The translations under genes were made by a program, and so were the position numbers. A stretch of 64,000 bases of DNA from Arthrobacter sp. (lineage in GTDB: Bacteria; Actinomycetota; Actinomycetes; Actinomycetales; Micrococcaceae): positions 62,001-126,000 of the forward strand of contig JAITLQ010000001.1 of assembly GCA_031277795.1 (NCBI GenBank). The letters run 5' to 3'. This document shows, one piece after another, positions 41,804 through 48,348 of this stretch (its first letter is position 1; every line of letters begins with the position of its first letter). Under the pieces are notes generated by a model, which was given only the letters and a program-made list of their open reading frames with translations, was not told the DNA's origin and searched no databases.

Positions 41804-42562
41804 ATGTCCAGCACCGTTCCCGGCCGCTTTGAGGGCCGCACCGTCATCGTCACCGGCGCCGGCTCCGGCATCGGCCGCGCCACCACCGAGCGCATCGTCG
41901 CCGAGGGCGGCCGGGTGATCGCCTCCGATGTTGCCGCCGACCGCCTCGAGGCCCTCGCCTCCGAGCTGGCCGTGGGGGACCGCCTCGTGACCGTGGCAGG
42001 CGACGTGTCCGAGCAGTTCGTCGTCGACGCCATCGTTGCCGCCGCTGGATCCACGATCGACGGCCTGGCCAACGTGGCCGGCATCATGGACGGCTTCCTG
42101 CCCGTCGGCGAGCTGGACGACGCCACGTGGGATCGCGTGCTGCGCGTCAACGTCACCGGCCCCATGAAGCTCTCCCGCGCCGTGGTGCCGCTCATGGTCG
42201 GGGCCGGCGCCGGCGCGATCGTCAACGTGGCCTCCGAGGCGGGTCTGCGTGGTTCGGCCGCCGGCACCGCGTACACGACCTCCAAGCACGCGGTCATCGG
42301 CCTGACCAAGAGCACCGCGGTGCTCTACGGCCCCTCCGGCATCCGCACCAACGCCGTGGCGCCGGGCGGCGTGAACACGGGCATCGAGGCCCCCATGAAG
42401 TCGGAGTTTGCCGCCCAGCGCCTGGGGCCGCTCTTCGCGGCCGCTGGCGCGCCGGCCGAGGCGACCCAGCTCGCCGCCGCCATCACTTGGCTGCTCTCGG
42501 AGGATTCCTCGAATGTCAACGGCGCCATCCTGGCCTCGGACGGCGGCTGGTCCGCGCTCTGA
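41804..42562 (+). CDS. Short-chain dehydrogenase/reductase
   Basis: A 252-residue SDR of classical type: NAD(P) motif VTGAGSGIGRAT (about 15-26), NVAG (about 88), catalytic Ser in NVASEAGL, Tyr-x3-Lys in YTTSKHAVIG (about 158-162) and a C-terminal LLSEDSSNVNGAILASDGGWSAL that is usual for the family. An AAGGAG ribosome binding site lies 8 nt upstream. The substrate is unknown. Confidence 0.93.
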   Translation: MSSTVPGRFEGRTVIVTGAGSGIGRATTERIVAEGGRVIASDVAADRLEALASELAVGDRLVTVAGDVSEQFVVDAIVAAAGSTIDGLANVAGIMDGFLPVGELDDATWDRVLRVNVTGPMKLSRAVVPLMVGAGAGAIVNVASEAGLRGSAAGTAYTTSKHAVIGLTKSTAVLYGPSGIRTNAVAPGGVNTGIEAPMKSEFAAQRLGPLFAAAGAPAEATQLAAAITWLLSEDSSNVNGAILASDGGWSAL

Positions 42563-42596
42563 TCCTCGGCAGCGCGTGAGCGCAGGCCCAAGGCCC

Positions 42597-42636
42597 GACG
42601 GCGGCCGCTCCCCTGAGGGAGGAGCGGCCGTTGGTC
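42597..42636. terminator. Hairpin between convergent genes
   Basis: CGGCCGCTCC (42602-42611) pairs exactly with 42621-42630; GAC (42597-42599) and GTC (42634-42636) extend the base. The left side is again GCCCGACGGCGGCC, a variant of the dispersed repeat. It follows the SDR stop by 35 bp. Confidence 0.65.
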
Positions 42637-42794
42637 GTGGGGCGGTCGCCGGAGCGACCGCGCGGCCGGTGGCGAAGCTGGTCCCGGTCGGTGTCAGGCG
42701 CATGCCCGGCCGTGAACCTGACCGCCTACCGGCCGAGTACCGGGCTCCGTTCCAGCGGCCCGCCGGGTCGCGCGGCCCCGCCGGCGTCGAGGAG

Positions 42795-43217
42795 CTACGT
42801 CGTGGCCGACGGGGTTCCGCCGGGTTCGGCCCGAGGTCCCACGATCTCGGCTTTGAAGCCCGCGCTGTTTTCGATCCAGCCGGCGTAGTGCTCTGGTCCG
42901 CCGGCGTGGGGGTAGCGCTCGGCGTAGAGCAGGGTCCATCCGCGCGCGCTTGCCTCCCGCACGATGGCGTCCGTCTGGGCCCTGGAGTCGGTGAGGAAGG
43001 CCAGATGGTTCAGCCCCGGAGCCCGGCGATCGTGGCTCACGGAGTTCAGGTTCGGGGAGGTGGTCAGGGTCAGGTACGCTCCACCGAGATCCCAGGAGTC
43101 GCCGTCGTCCCAGCTTGCCGCGTGCTCGAAGCCGAGGCGCGTGAGCAGCCAGCCCCACTCGCGGCGCGACTCCTCGAGGTCAGCGACCCACAGTTCAACG
43201 TGATGCAGTCCGGCCAT
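42795..43217 (-). CDS. VOC-family (glyoxalase-like) protein
   Basis: A 140-residue single-domain VOC protein from ATG 43217 (MAGLHHVELWVADLEESRRE). The paired beta-alpha-beta modules begin HHVELWV and LNHLAFLTDS, and the metal-ligand positions His (HHVE), His (LNHLAF) and Glu (FKAEIVGP) are present. The C-terminus is a 12-residue Pro/Gly/Ser tail. The substrate cannot be inferred. Confidence 0.87.
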   Translation of the reverse strand: MAGLHHVELWVADLEESRREWGWLLTRLGFEHAASWDDGDSWDLGGAYLTLTTSPNLNSVSHDRRAPGLNHLAFLTDSRAQTDAIVREASARGWTLLYAERYPHAGGPEHYAGWIENSAGFKAEIVGPRAEPGGTPSATT

Positions 43218-43314
43218 GTCGTCGAGTCTCCTTGCCCGGCTCCGTCGCGGGTGCCCGACACGCCTAAGCTGGTCGGGAACGCCTGCGAGGGGCGGGCGAA
43301 CAAGGAGTGCAGAC

Positions 43315-44136
43315 GTGGGACGCAAACGCGGCGGGCGCGAGGACGAGGCGCGGCCGGAGGGTGACGCCCTGCGCGAGGGAACGTGGGAGACCGACACCGG
43401 CACCGTTCGCCTCGAACGCGATCCGTATTCGCCTAGCGCCTGGACCGTGTACGTCAACGGCGTGCCCTCCTCCCACGTGGACCTCGAGCATCCAGAGCGG
43501 CTCGACTTCGAATACATGCGCTGGATGGCAGCGCTCATCGCCCGGCGCTGGCCGGACGCCGGGCGCCTCAGGTCCCTGCACCTCGGCGGCGGTGCGTGTT
43601 CCATGGCCAGGTGGGTTCACGCGAGCTACCCGGACGCGCGGCAGGTGGTCGTGGAGCTGGACGCCCGGCTGACGGTGCTGGTGCGTGAGTGGTTCTCGCT
43701 GCCGAGCGCGCCCCTGCTGCGCCTGCGCGCCGGCGACGCCGGCGAGGTGTTGCCGAGCCTCACCGAGAACACCCGCGACCTCATCATCCGCGACGTGTTC
43801 GCGGGGGACCAGACGCCGCCGTCCCTGACCACACCAGCGTTCCACGCCGAGGCCAAGCGCGTGCTGGCTGATGACGGCCTGTACCTGCTCAATGTGGGCG
43901 ACGCCCCGGACCGCGCCCACCTGCGCGCCGAGGCGAGCGCGCTGCGCGAGCTCTTCCCGCACGTTGCCGCGGTGGCCGACCCGGCCATGCTCAAGGGGCG
44001 ACGCCGCGGGAACGTGGTCGTCGCGGCGTCGGGCACCGAACTGCCCCTGGGCCCCGCGCTGACGCGCACCCTCCTGGGCGACGCGCTGCCCGCCCACGTC
44101 TGGGGCGAGCCGGAGCTGAGCGCCTTCCTCCGTTGA
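43315..44136 (+). CDS. Spermidine synthase-like methyltransferase-fold protein
   Basis: A 273-residue protein from GTG 43315, preceded by AAGGAG. After a basic N-terminal 20 residues the fold is that of aminopropyltransferases: HPERLDFEYMRWM, LHLGGGACSMARWV (nucleotide loop), VVVELDARL, LRAGDAGEVLP and DLIIRDVFAGDQTPP. The usual catalytic Asp of DxxDP in spermidine synthases appears as RDVFAGDQ, so polyamine synthesis is not assured. It lacks the membrane half found in MFS-fused relatives. A 61-bp hairpin repeat starts 4 bp after its stop. Confidence 0.82.
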   Translation: MGRKRGGREDEARPEGDALREGTWETDTGTVRLERDPYSPSAWTVYVNGVPSSHVDLEHPERLDFEYMRWMAALIARRWPDAGRLRSLHLGGGACSMARWVHASYPDARQVVVELDARLTVLVREWFSLPSAPLLRLRAGDAGEVLPSLTENTRDLIIRDVFAGDQTPPSLTTPAFHAEAKRVLADDGLYLLNVGDAPDRAHLRAEASALRELFPHVAAVADPAMLKGRRRGNVVVAASGTELPLGPALTRTLLGDALPAHVWGEPELSAFLR

Positions 44137-44140
44137 GACG

Positions 44141-44201
44141 CTGCATGCGGTTTGTGTGTAGCTGGCGAGAAAGAGTCGCCGGGTAGGCACAAAGAGCATG
44201 C
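44141..44201 (+). repeat. 61-bp hairpin repeat, copy A
   Basis: This and copy B (45248-45308) are the same length and 52 of 61 positions agree, both beginning CTGCATGCGGTTTGTG and sharing the central GGCGAGAAAGAGTCGC. Copy A folds with outer GCATG/CATGC, TTTGTG/CACAAA and inner GGCGA/TCGCC around the loop GAAAGAG. It starts 4 bp past the upstream stop codon. Confidence 0.9.
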
Positions 44202-44217
44202 GCCGCCGGCGTTGGAC

Positions 44218-44226
44218 TTATCCACA
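44218..44226 (+). promoter_or_regulatory. Perfect DnaA-box sequence TTATCCACA
   Basis: The 9-mer TTATCCACA is the consensus DnaA box. It is single, lies 17 bp past hairpin copy A and 53 bp before the likely start of the AbiEi/DUF559 gene. It could be a DnaA regulatory site or a chance match. No origin features surround it. Confidence 0.45.
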
Positions 44227-44278
44227 GGTGGCCCACGGGGTCATGCGCCGCCCGTTGCACCGGTGCCAGGCTTGGCCG

Positions 44279-45247
44279 ATGGAGCACCTCAACCCCTTGG
44301 CCTGGCCCGATGCGCTCGTGAGCTCCGCGCTCACCCCGGGCGTGCGCCAACGCTTTGATGCCGGTGACTACGTGCGTCTCATCTCCGGTTGGTACGTCCG
44401 ATCGGAGACATGGTTGGCGGCCCGCCGGCATGAGCGCTTCGCGTGGGTGGTGGCGGCGCGGACGGCGCGTTCATCCACGATGACGCTGTGCGGCGAGGCG
44501 GCTCTCATGGCGATGGGCCTCCCCGTCGCAGGGGCACCCGAGCGCATCCACGTGGCGGAGGCTTCTCGCTCCCGTAGTGGTTCGTTGCCCGACACCTTCG
44601 CCGCACGCGGGCCGCGGGCGGCCGAGCTTGAGGCGGCGTGGCGGCCCCAACTCCATCGGCATCAACACCCATACGCCGGCACCTACGACACGGGCGTCTT
44701 CAGGTGCGTCGAACCGCTCGAGGCGGCCATGGAAGTGATGACACGCTTGTCCCTCATCCGGGCACTCCCCGTGGCGGACGGCCTCGCGCGCTGGGGCAGC
44801 GAGCTGGGCATCGGTGACCTTGAGGTGCGGCTGGCCATCGATGGAGTAGCTGCACGCGTGCGGCGGGAACGCGCCCGGCTCGCGTGGGATGCGCGCAGCT
44901 CGGAGTCCGGTTCGGTGGGCGAATCGATGAGCCGCGCCCTCATCCTCGCGAACGGATTCGAGACGCCGGTGCTCCAAGTCGCGTTGTTCGATTCGCGAGG
45001 CCGTGTGGGAATCGTCGACTTCTGCTGGCCTGGGGCCAAGATCATCGGCGAGTTCGACGGGCGGCTCAAGTACGACGGCAGTTTGGGGGACTCCCGCAGC
45101 GCCGACCAGGTCTTCGGGCAGGAGAAGGCGCGCGAGAACCGGCTCACGGCGCTGGGCTACCGCGTGGTGCGCTGGGGGTGGGCGGACCTGCTCCATCCCG
45201 AGAGGCTGATGCGGCTCCTGAGGGCAGCCGGCGTGCCGCGGCACTGA
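44279..45247 (+). CDS. AbiEi-like antitoxin domain/DUF559 (Vsr-like endonuclease fold) protein
   Basis: From ATG 44279 (MEHLNPLAWPD) it is 322 residues; an upstream in-frame ATG at 44198 lies inside the hairpin repeat and gives an unlikely basic leader. The N-terminal third resembles winged-helix AbiEi-type domains (VRLISGWYVRSETW). The C-terminal third has the DUF559 restriction-like core: GIVDFCWPGAKIIGEFDGRLKY (seen as VDFCWPG, then EFDGRLKY), QEKARENRLTALGYRVVRWGW, with Asp, Glu-x-Asp and Gln as candidate catalytic residues. No cognate toxin gene is adjacent. It is bracketed by two 61-bp hairpin repeats. Confidence 0.8.
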   Translation: MEHLNPLAWPDALVSSALTPGVRQRFDAGDYVRLISGWYVRSETWLAARRHERFAWVVAARTARSSTMTLCGEAALMAMGLPVAGAPERIHVAEASRSRSGSLPDTFAARGPRAAELEAAWRPQLHRHQHPYAGTYDTGVFRCVEPLEAAMEVMTRLSLIRALPVADGLARWGSELGIGDLEVRLAIDGVAARVRRERARLAWDARSSESGSVGESMSRALILANGFETPVLQVALFDSRGRVGIVDFCWPGAKIIGEFDGRLKYDGSLGDSRSADQVFGQEKARENRLTALGYRVVRWGWADLLHPERLMRLLRAAGVPRH

Positions 45248-45308
45248 CTGCATGCGGTTTGTGCGTATCCGGCGAGAAAGAGTCGCGCGATACGCACAAA
45301 GGCCATGC
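45248..45308 (+). repeat. 61-bp hairpin repeat, copy B
   Basis: It begins at the base after the stop codon. The stem TTTGTGCGTATC (45258-45269) pairs exactly with GATACGCACAAA (45289-45300), flanked by GCATG/CATGC. The central GGCGAGAAAGAGTCGC is identical to copy A. A terminator role at the 3' end of the AbiEi/DUF559 gene is plausible. Confidence 0.9.
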
Positions 45309-45345
45309 AGCGCCGGTGGGGCACACGGCGGAGGGGCGGAGACGC

Positions 45346-45385
45346 CAGCGGCCCGGCACCCCTTGGAAGGGATGCCGGGCCGCTG
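45346..45385 (-). terminator. Hairpin after the purine permease gene
   Basis: CAGCGGCCCGGC (45346-45357) pairs exactly with GCCGGGCCGCTG (45374-45385); CCC/GGG at the tip pair after a small bulge. It is 60 bp past the permease stop on the minus strand. Confidence 0.65.
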
Positions 45386-45390
45386 TGCGT

Positions 45391-45440
45391 GCGTGGCCGG
45401 GACGGTGCCCGACGGCGCGTGGCCGGGACGGTGCCCGACG
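45391..45440 (+). repeat. Two 24-bp direct repeats with dispersed-repeat core
   Basis: GCGTGGCCGGGACGGTGCCC followed by GACG occurs at 45391-45414 and again at 45417-45440, period 26. The junction contains a full dispersed repeat unit (45407-45427). Confidence 0.85.
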
Positions 45441-45447
45441 CCGCGGC

Positions 45448-46908
45448 TCAGGCGGTGGTGCCGAGCCAGCTGTCGATGACGCCCATGCCGAAGAACACCA
45501 CGAACAGCGCCGAGATGATCCACATGAGCGGGTGCACCTCGCGGGACTTGCCCTGCACCACGCGGATGAACACGTAGGAGACGAAGCCGGCGCCGATGCC
45601 GTCGGCGATGGAGTACGTGAACGGCATGAGGGCCACGGTCAGGAAGGCCGGGATGGCGATGCCCATGTCCTGCCAGTCGATGTTCACGACCTGGCGCATC
45701 ATCATGAAGCCGACGCACACGAGCGCCGGGGCCACGGCCTCGAACGGCACGAAGTTCACGAGCGGGGAGAGGAACATCGCGACGATGAGCAGGATGCCCG
45801 TGACGATCGCGGCGATGCCCGTGCGGGCGCCCTCGCCGATGCCGGCGGAGGACTCGACGAAGATCTGGTTCGAGGAGACGGAGGAACCGCCGCCGACGAT
45901 GGCGCCGGCCGCGTCCACGAGCAGCACCTTGTTGACGTCCTCGATCTGGCCGTCCTTGTCGATGGAGCCGGCCTCGGTGGCCAGGCCAACCATGGTGCCC
46001 ATGGCGTCGAAGAAGATCGACAGCAGGATCACGAAGACCAGCAGGATCGCGGCGATGGCGCCGAGCGAGGAGGCGGAGAAGGCGCCGAAGTCGACCTTGC
46101 CGATGAGGGAGAGGTCGGGCGCGGTCAGCGTGAAGTCGGAACCGGGCACCACGAGGGACCAGCCGGTAGCGGTGACGGTGCCGTCGGCGCCGACCTTGCC
46201 CGGGATGTTGAAGATGGCCTGCAAGACGTTGGCCACGACGGCGGCCACGACGATGCCGATGAGGATGGCGCCCTTCACCTTGCGCACCAGCAGCGCAATG
46301 GTCAGGAGCAGGCCGATCACGAACACGAGGGTGGGCCAGCCGATGAGGCGGCCGTTGATCCCGAGCGTCAGGGGGGTGCCGGCGCCCGCGCGGGCGAAGC
46401 CGGCGTTGACGAGGCCGATCAGCGTGATGAAGAAGCCGATGCCCACCACGATGGCGGTCTTGAGTCCGGCGGGGACGGCGTTAAAGACGGCCGTACGGAA
46501 GCCGGTGAGCACCAGGATGAACATGATGATGCCCGCGATGAGCACGAGGCCCATCATGGACGGCCAGGTCAGGCCGGGGTGGGTGGCGATCGTGGCGGCG
46601 ACGAGGGCGTTGACGCCCAGGCCGGTCGCGACGGCGAAGGGGTGCTTGGCCCACAGGCCCATGATGATGGAGAGCACGCCGCCAACGAAGGCGGTGGCGG
46701 CGGCCACCTGGGGCACGCCCAAGGTGTTGCCCGCGGAATCCGGTGAGATGCCCAGGATCAGGGGGTTGAGGACCACGATGTAGGACATGGCGAAGAACGT
46801 GGCGAAGCCGCCGCGGACCTCGCGCGCCATGGTGGAACCGCGCTCGGTGAGCTTGAAATAGCGGTCCAGGGCACCACGGGGTGCGGGGGTGCTGGTGCGA
46901 GTTGACAT
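45448..46908 (-). CDS. NCS2-family purine permease (AzgA type)
   Basis: A 486-residue transporter from ATG 46908, with TGGAGA upstream. The AzgA-like start LDRYFKLTERGSTMAREVRGG and FATFFAMSYIVVLNPLIL are diagnostic; VVGGGSSVSSNQIFVESSAGIGEGARTG, read here as the GSSVSSNQIFVES segment, is the conserved substrate-region motif. Fourteen helices are expected. It imports hypoxanthine, guanine or adenine with protons. It is divergent from the universal stress gene. Confidence 0.94.
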   Translation of the reverse strand: MSTRTSTPAPRGALDRYFKLTERGSTMAREVRGGFATFFAMSYIVVLNPLILGISPDSAGNTLGVPQVAAATAFVGGVLSIIMGLWAKHPFAVATGLGVNALVAATIATHPGLTWPSMMGLVLIAGIIMFILVLTGFRTAVFNAVPAGLKTAIVVGIGFFITLIGLVNAGFARAGAGTPLTLGINGRLIGWPTLVFVIGLLLTIALLVRKVKGAILIGIVVAAVVANVLQAIFNIPGKVGADGTVTATGWSLVVPGSDFTLTAPDLSLIGKVDFGAFSASSLGAIAAILLVFVILLSIFFDAMGTMVGLATEAGSIDKDGQIEDVNKVLLVDAAGAIVGGGSSVSSNQIFVESSAGIGEGARTGIAAIVTGILLIVAMFLSPLVNFVPFEAVAPALVCVGFMMMRQVVNIDWQDMGIAIPAFLTVALMPFTYSIADGIGAGFVSYVFIRVVQGKSREVHPLMWIISALFVVFFGMGVIDSWLGTTA

Positions 46909-46995
46909 GTTCTCCATTTTATCGGCGCGCCGGTCCCCACCCGACGGCAAGGAGCTGTATAAACACAGACTGGCCCAGAATGTGACCAGAATCTC

Positions 46996-47014
46996 TTTCT
47001 ACGTCGTGTAGAAA
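46996..47014 (+). promoter_or_regulatory. Inverted repeat TTTCTAC-N5-GTAGAAA in the permease/stress-protein divergent region
   Basis: Seven-bp perfect arms, TTTCTAC (46996-47002) and GTAGAAA (47008-47014), lie 57 bp before the stress-protein ATG and 88 bp before the permease start, in an AT-richer patch. It is the only strong symmetry in this shared promoter region and is a candidate operator. Confidence 0.5.
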
Positions 47015-47070
47015 TGAGCTGAGGGGTGTTCAATGGGAGCACTTCCTCGAAGCGAACAGGAGTGGTGACC

Positions 47071-48090
47071 ATGGCCGCGCAAGATCTACCCCGCGAAGAC
47101 CGCACCAGTGAAGACCTCCGCCGAGACACCCCGGGTGACGGGGCCGTTGTGGTGGGCGTGGATGGTTCCGAGCAATCCCTCGACGCCCTGGCCTGGGCCG
47201 CTGCCGAGGCGGCCCGCCGCGAGCTCGAGGTCGAGGTCGTGATGTCGTACGCGATCCCCACCTTCGTGGCCACCGCCATGGATGCCGGCTATGCGGCCCT
47301 TGACGATGAGTCGCTGCGCCGGGGCGCCGAGCAGGTCCTGCGCGATGCGCTCGCAGACCTGGACCGCCGCCGCAAGGAGGTCACCGACGTGACTTTCGTC
47401 GACGCGGACAAGATCCGCGCGTACGTGGAGACCGGCGACGCGGCCGGCACGCTGCTTGAGTACAGCCGCAACGCCAAGCTCATCGTCATGGGCTCGCGCG
47501 GCCGCGGCGGTTTCATGGGTCGCATCCTCGGTTCGGTGTCCTCTGCCGTCCCGCCGCACGCACACTGCGCCACCGTCGTGGTCCCCAAGGGTTCGCTGGA
47601 ACGCAGCGACGTGGACAACGTGGTGGTGGTCGGCGTGGACGGCTCGGAGCGCGCCCGTCTGGCGATGCTCGACGCCGCCCGCGAGGCCGAGGCGCGCGAG
47701 TGCCGCCTGCGCGTGGTGTGGGCCCTCCCCCCGCTCACCGGGACCCAGGCCTGGGTCTCCGCGGCCATCGACTACGAGGCGGTCATGGCCGAGATGCGGG
47801 AGCAGATGGAGGCGGGTGCGGCCTGGCTGCGCCACCACTTCGACGGCCTCGAGGTTGAGACCGAGGTGCTCGAAGGCGTCCCCGGCCAGGTGTTGGTCAA
47901 GGAATCTGAGCGCGCTCGCCTGGTCATCACCGGCACGCGCGGTCGCGGCGGCTTTGCCGGTGTGCTGCTCGGCTCCACCTCGCAGGCGGTGCTGCATCAC
48001 TCCAAGGCGCCGGTGCTTGTGGTTCCGAATCGCAAGGATCGTCGCGTTGAGAATCGCGCCGACTTCGGTCCGATGCCCAGCGACGACTGA
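47071..48090 (+). CDS. Tandem-domain universal stress protein
   Basis: A 339-residue protein with two UspA domains (about 22-170 and 180-325). Each begins VVVGVDGSE and each retains the ATP-binding end motif: GSRGRGGFMGRILGSVSSAV and GTRGRGGFAGVLLGSTSQAV. This is the usual actinobacterial two-domain form. ATG 47071 has AGGAG 11 nt upstream. The role is in stress or dormancy-type responses; no partner gene is adjacent. A hairpin follows at 48117-48162. Confidence 0.94.
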   Translation: MAAQDLPREDRTSEDLRRDTPGDGAVVVGVDGSEQSLDALAWAAAEAARRELEVEVVMSYAIPTFVATAMDAGYAALDDESLRRGAEQVLRDALADLDRRRKEVTDVTFVDADKIRAYVETGDAAGTLLEYSRNAKLIVMGSRGRGGFMGRILGSVSSAVPPHAHCATVVVPKGSLERSDVDNVVVVGVDGSERARLAMLDAAREAEARECRLRVVWALPPLTGTQAWVSAAIDYEAVMAEMREQMEAGAAWLRHHFDGLEVETEVLEGVPGQVLVKESERARLVITGTRGRGGFAGVLLGSTSQAVLHHSKAPVLVVPNRKDRRVENRADFGPMPSDD

Positions 48091-48116
48091 CCCGGAGTCC
48101 GGCTTCCCTCAACCTT

Positions 48117-48162
48117 GCACGACGGCGGGGACTCACCTCACGGGGGGTCCCCGCCGTTGTGC
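48117..48162 (+). terminator. Hairpin after the stress-protein gene
   Basis: GCACGACGGCGGGGAC (48117-48132) pairs with 48147-48162 with one G-T wobble. It begins 27 bp past the stop, and its base is again CACGACGGCG. Confidence 0.7.
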
Positions 48163-48222
48163 GTGCATGGGTGGGTGGGTGCGGGGCTGGCAGGGCCAGG
48201 CGCCGCCTGCGGGCGGGGACGT

Positions 48223-48303
48223 GACGCACGAACGGCCGGACGCGTCGAGTGGGGCCCAGCCGCCCGTCGTCGTCGGGCAGGGGCACGACGCACGAACGGC
48301 CGG
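48223..48303 (+). repeat. 17-bp direct repeat GACGCACGAACGGCCGG
   Basis: The 17-mer occurs at 48223-48239 and 48287-48303, 64 bp apart, in the 258-bp gap between the convergent stress-protein and NlpC genes. The second copy doubles as the left arm of the NlpC terminator hairpin. Confidence 0.8.
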
Positions 48304-48332
48304 CTCCCTCGTGATCGGGAACCGGCCGTTCG
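48293..48332 (-). terminator. Hairpin after the NlpC/P60 gene
   Basis: CGAACGGCCGG (48293-48303) pairs exactly with 48322-48332, and TCCC/GGGA extend it inward. It is 17 bp past the stop of the minus-strand gene. Confidence 0.75.
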
Positions 48333-48348
48333 GCGTCAGTGGGGTCGC

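Noticed and set aside
44218-44226. Replication origin suggested by the DnaA box
   Set aside because: A single box, no cluster, no AT-rich unwinding region and no dnaA or dnaN nearby.
44279-45247. Complete toxin-antitoxin system around the AbiEi/DUF559 gene
   Set aside because: No AbiEii-type nucleotidyltransferase or other toxin gene lies next to it.
46909-47070. Purine riboswitch before the NCS2 permease
   Set aside because: The leader is too short and lacks the conserved loop sequences.
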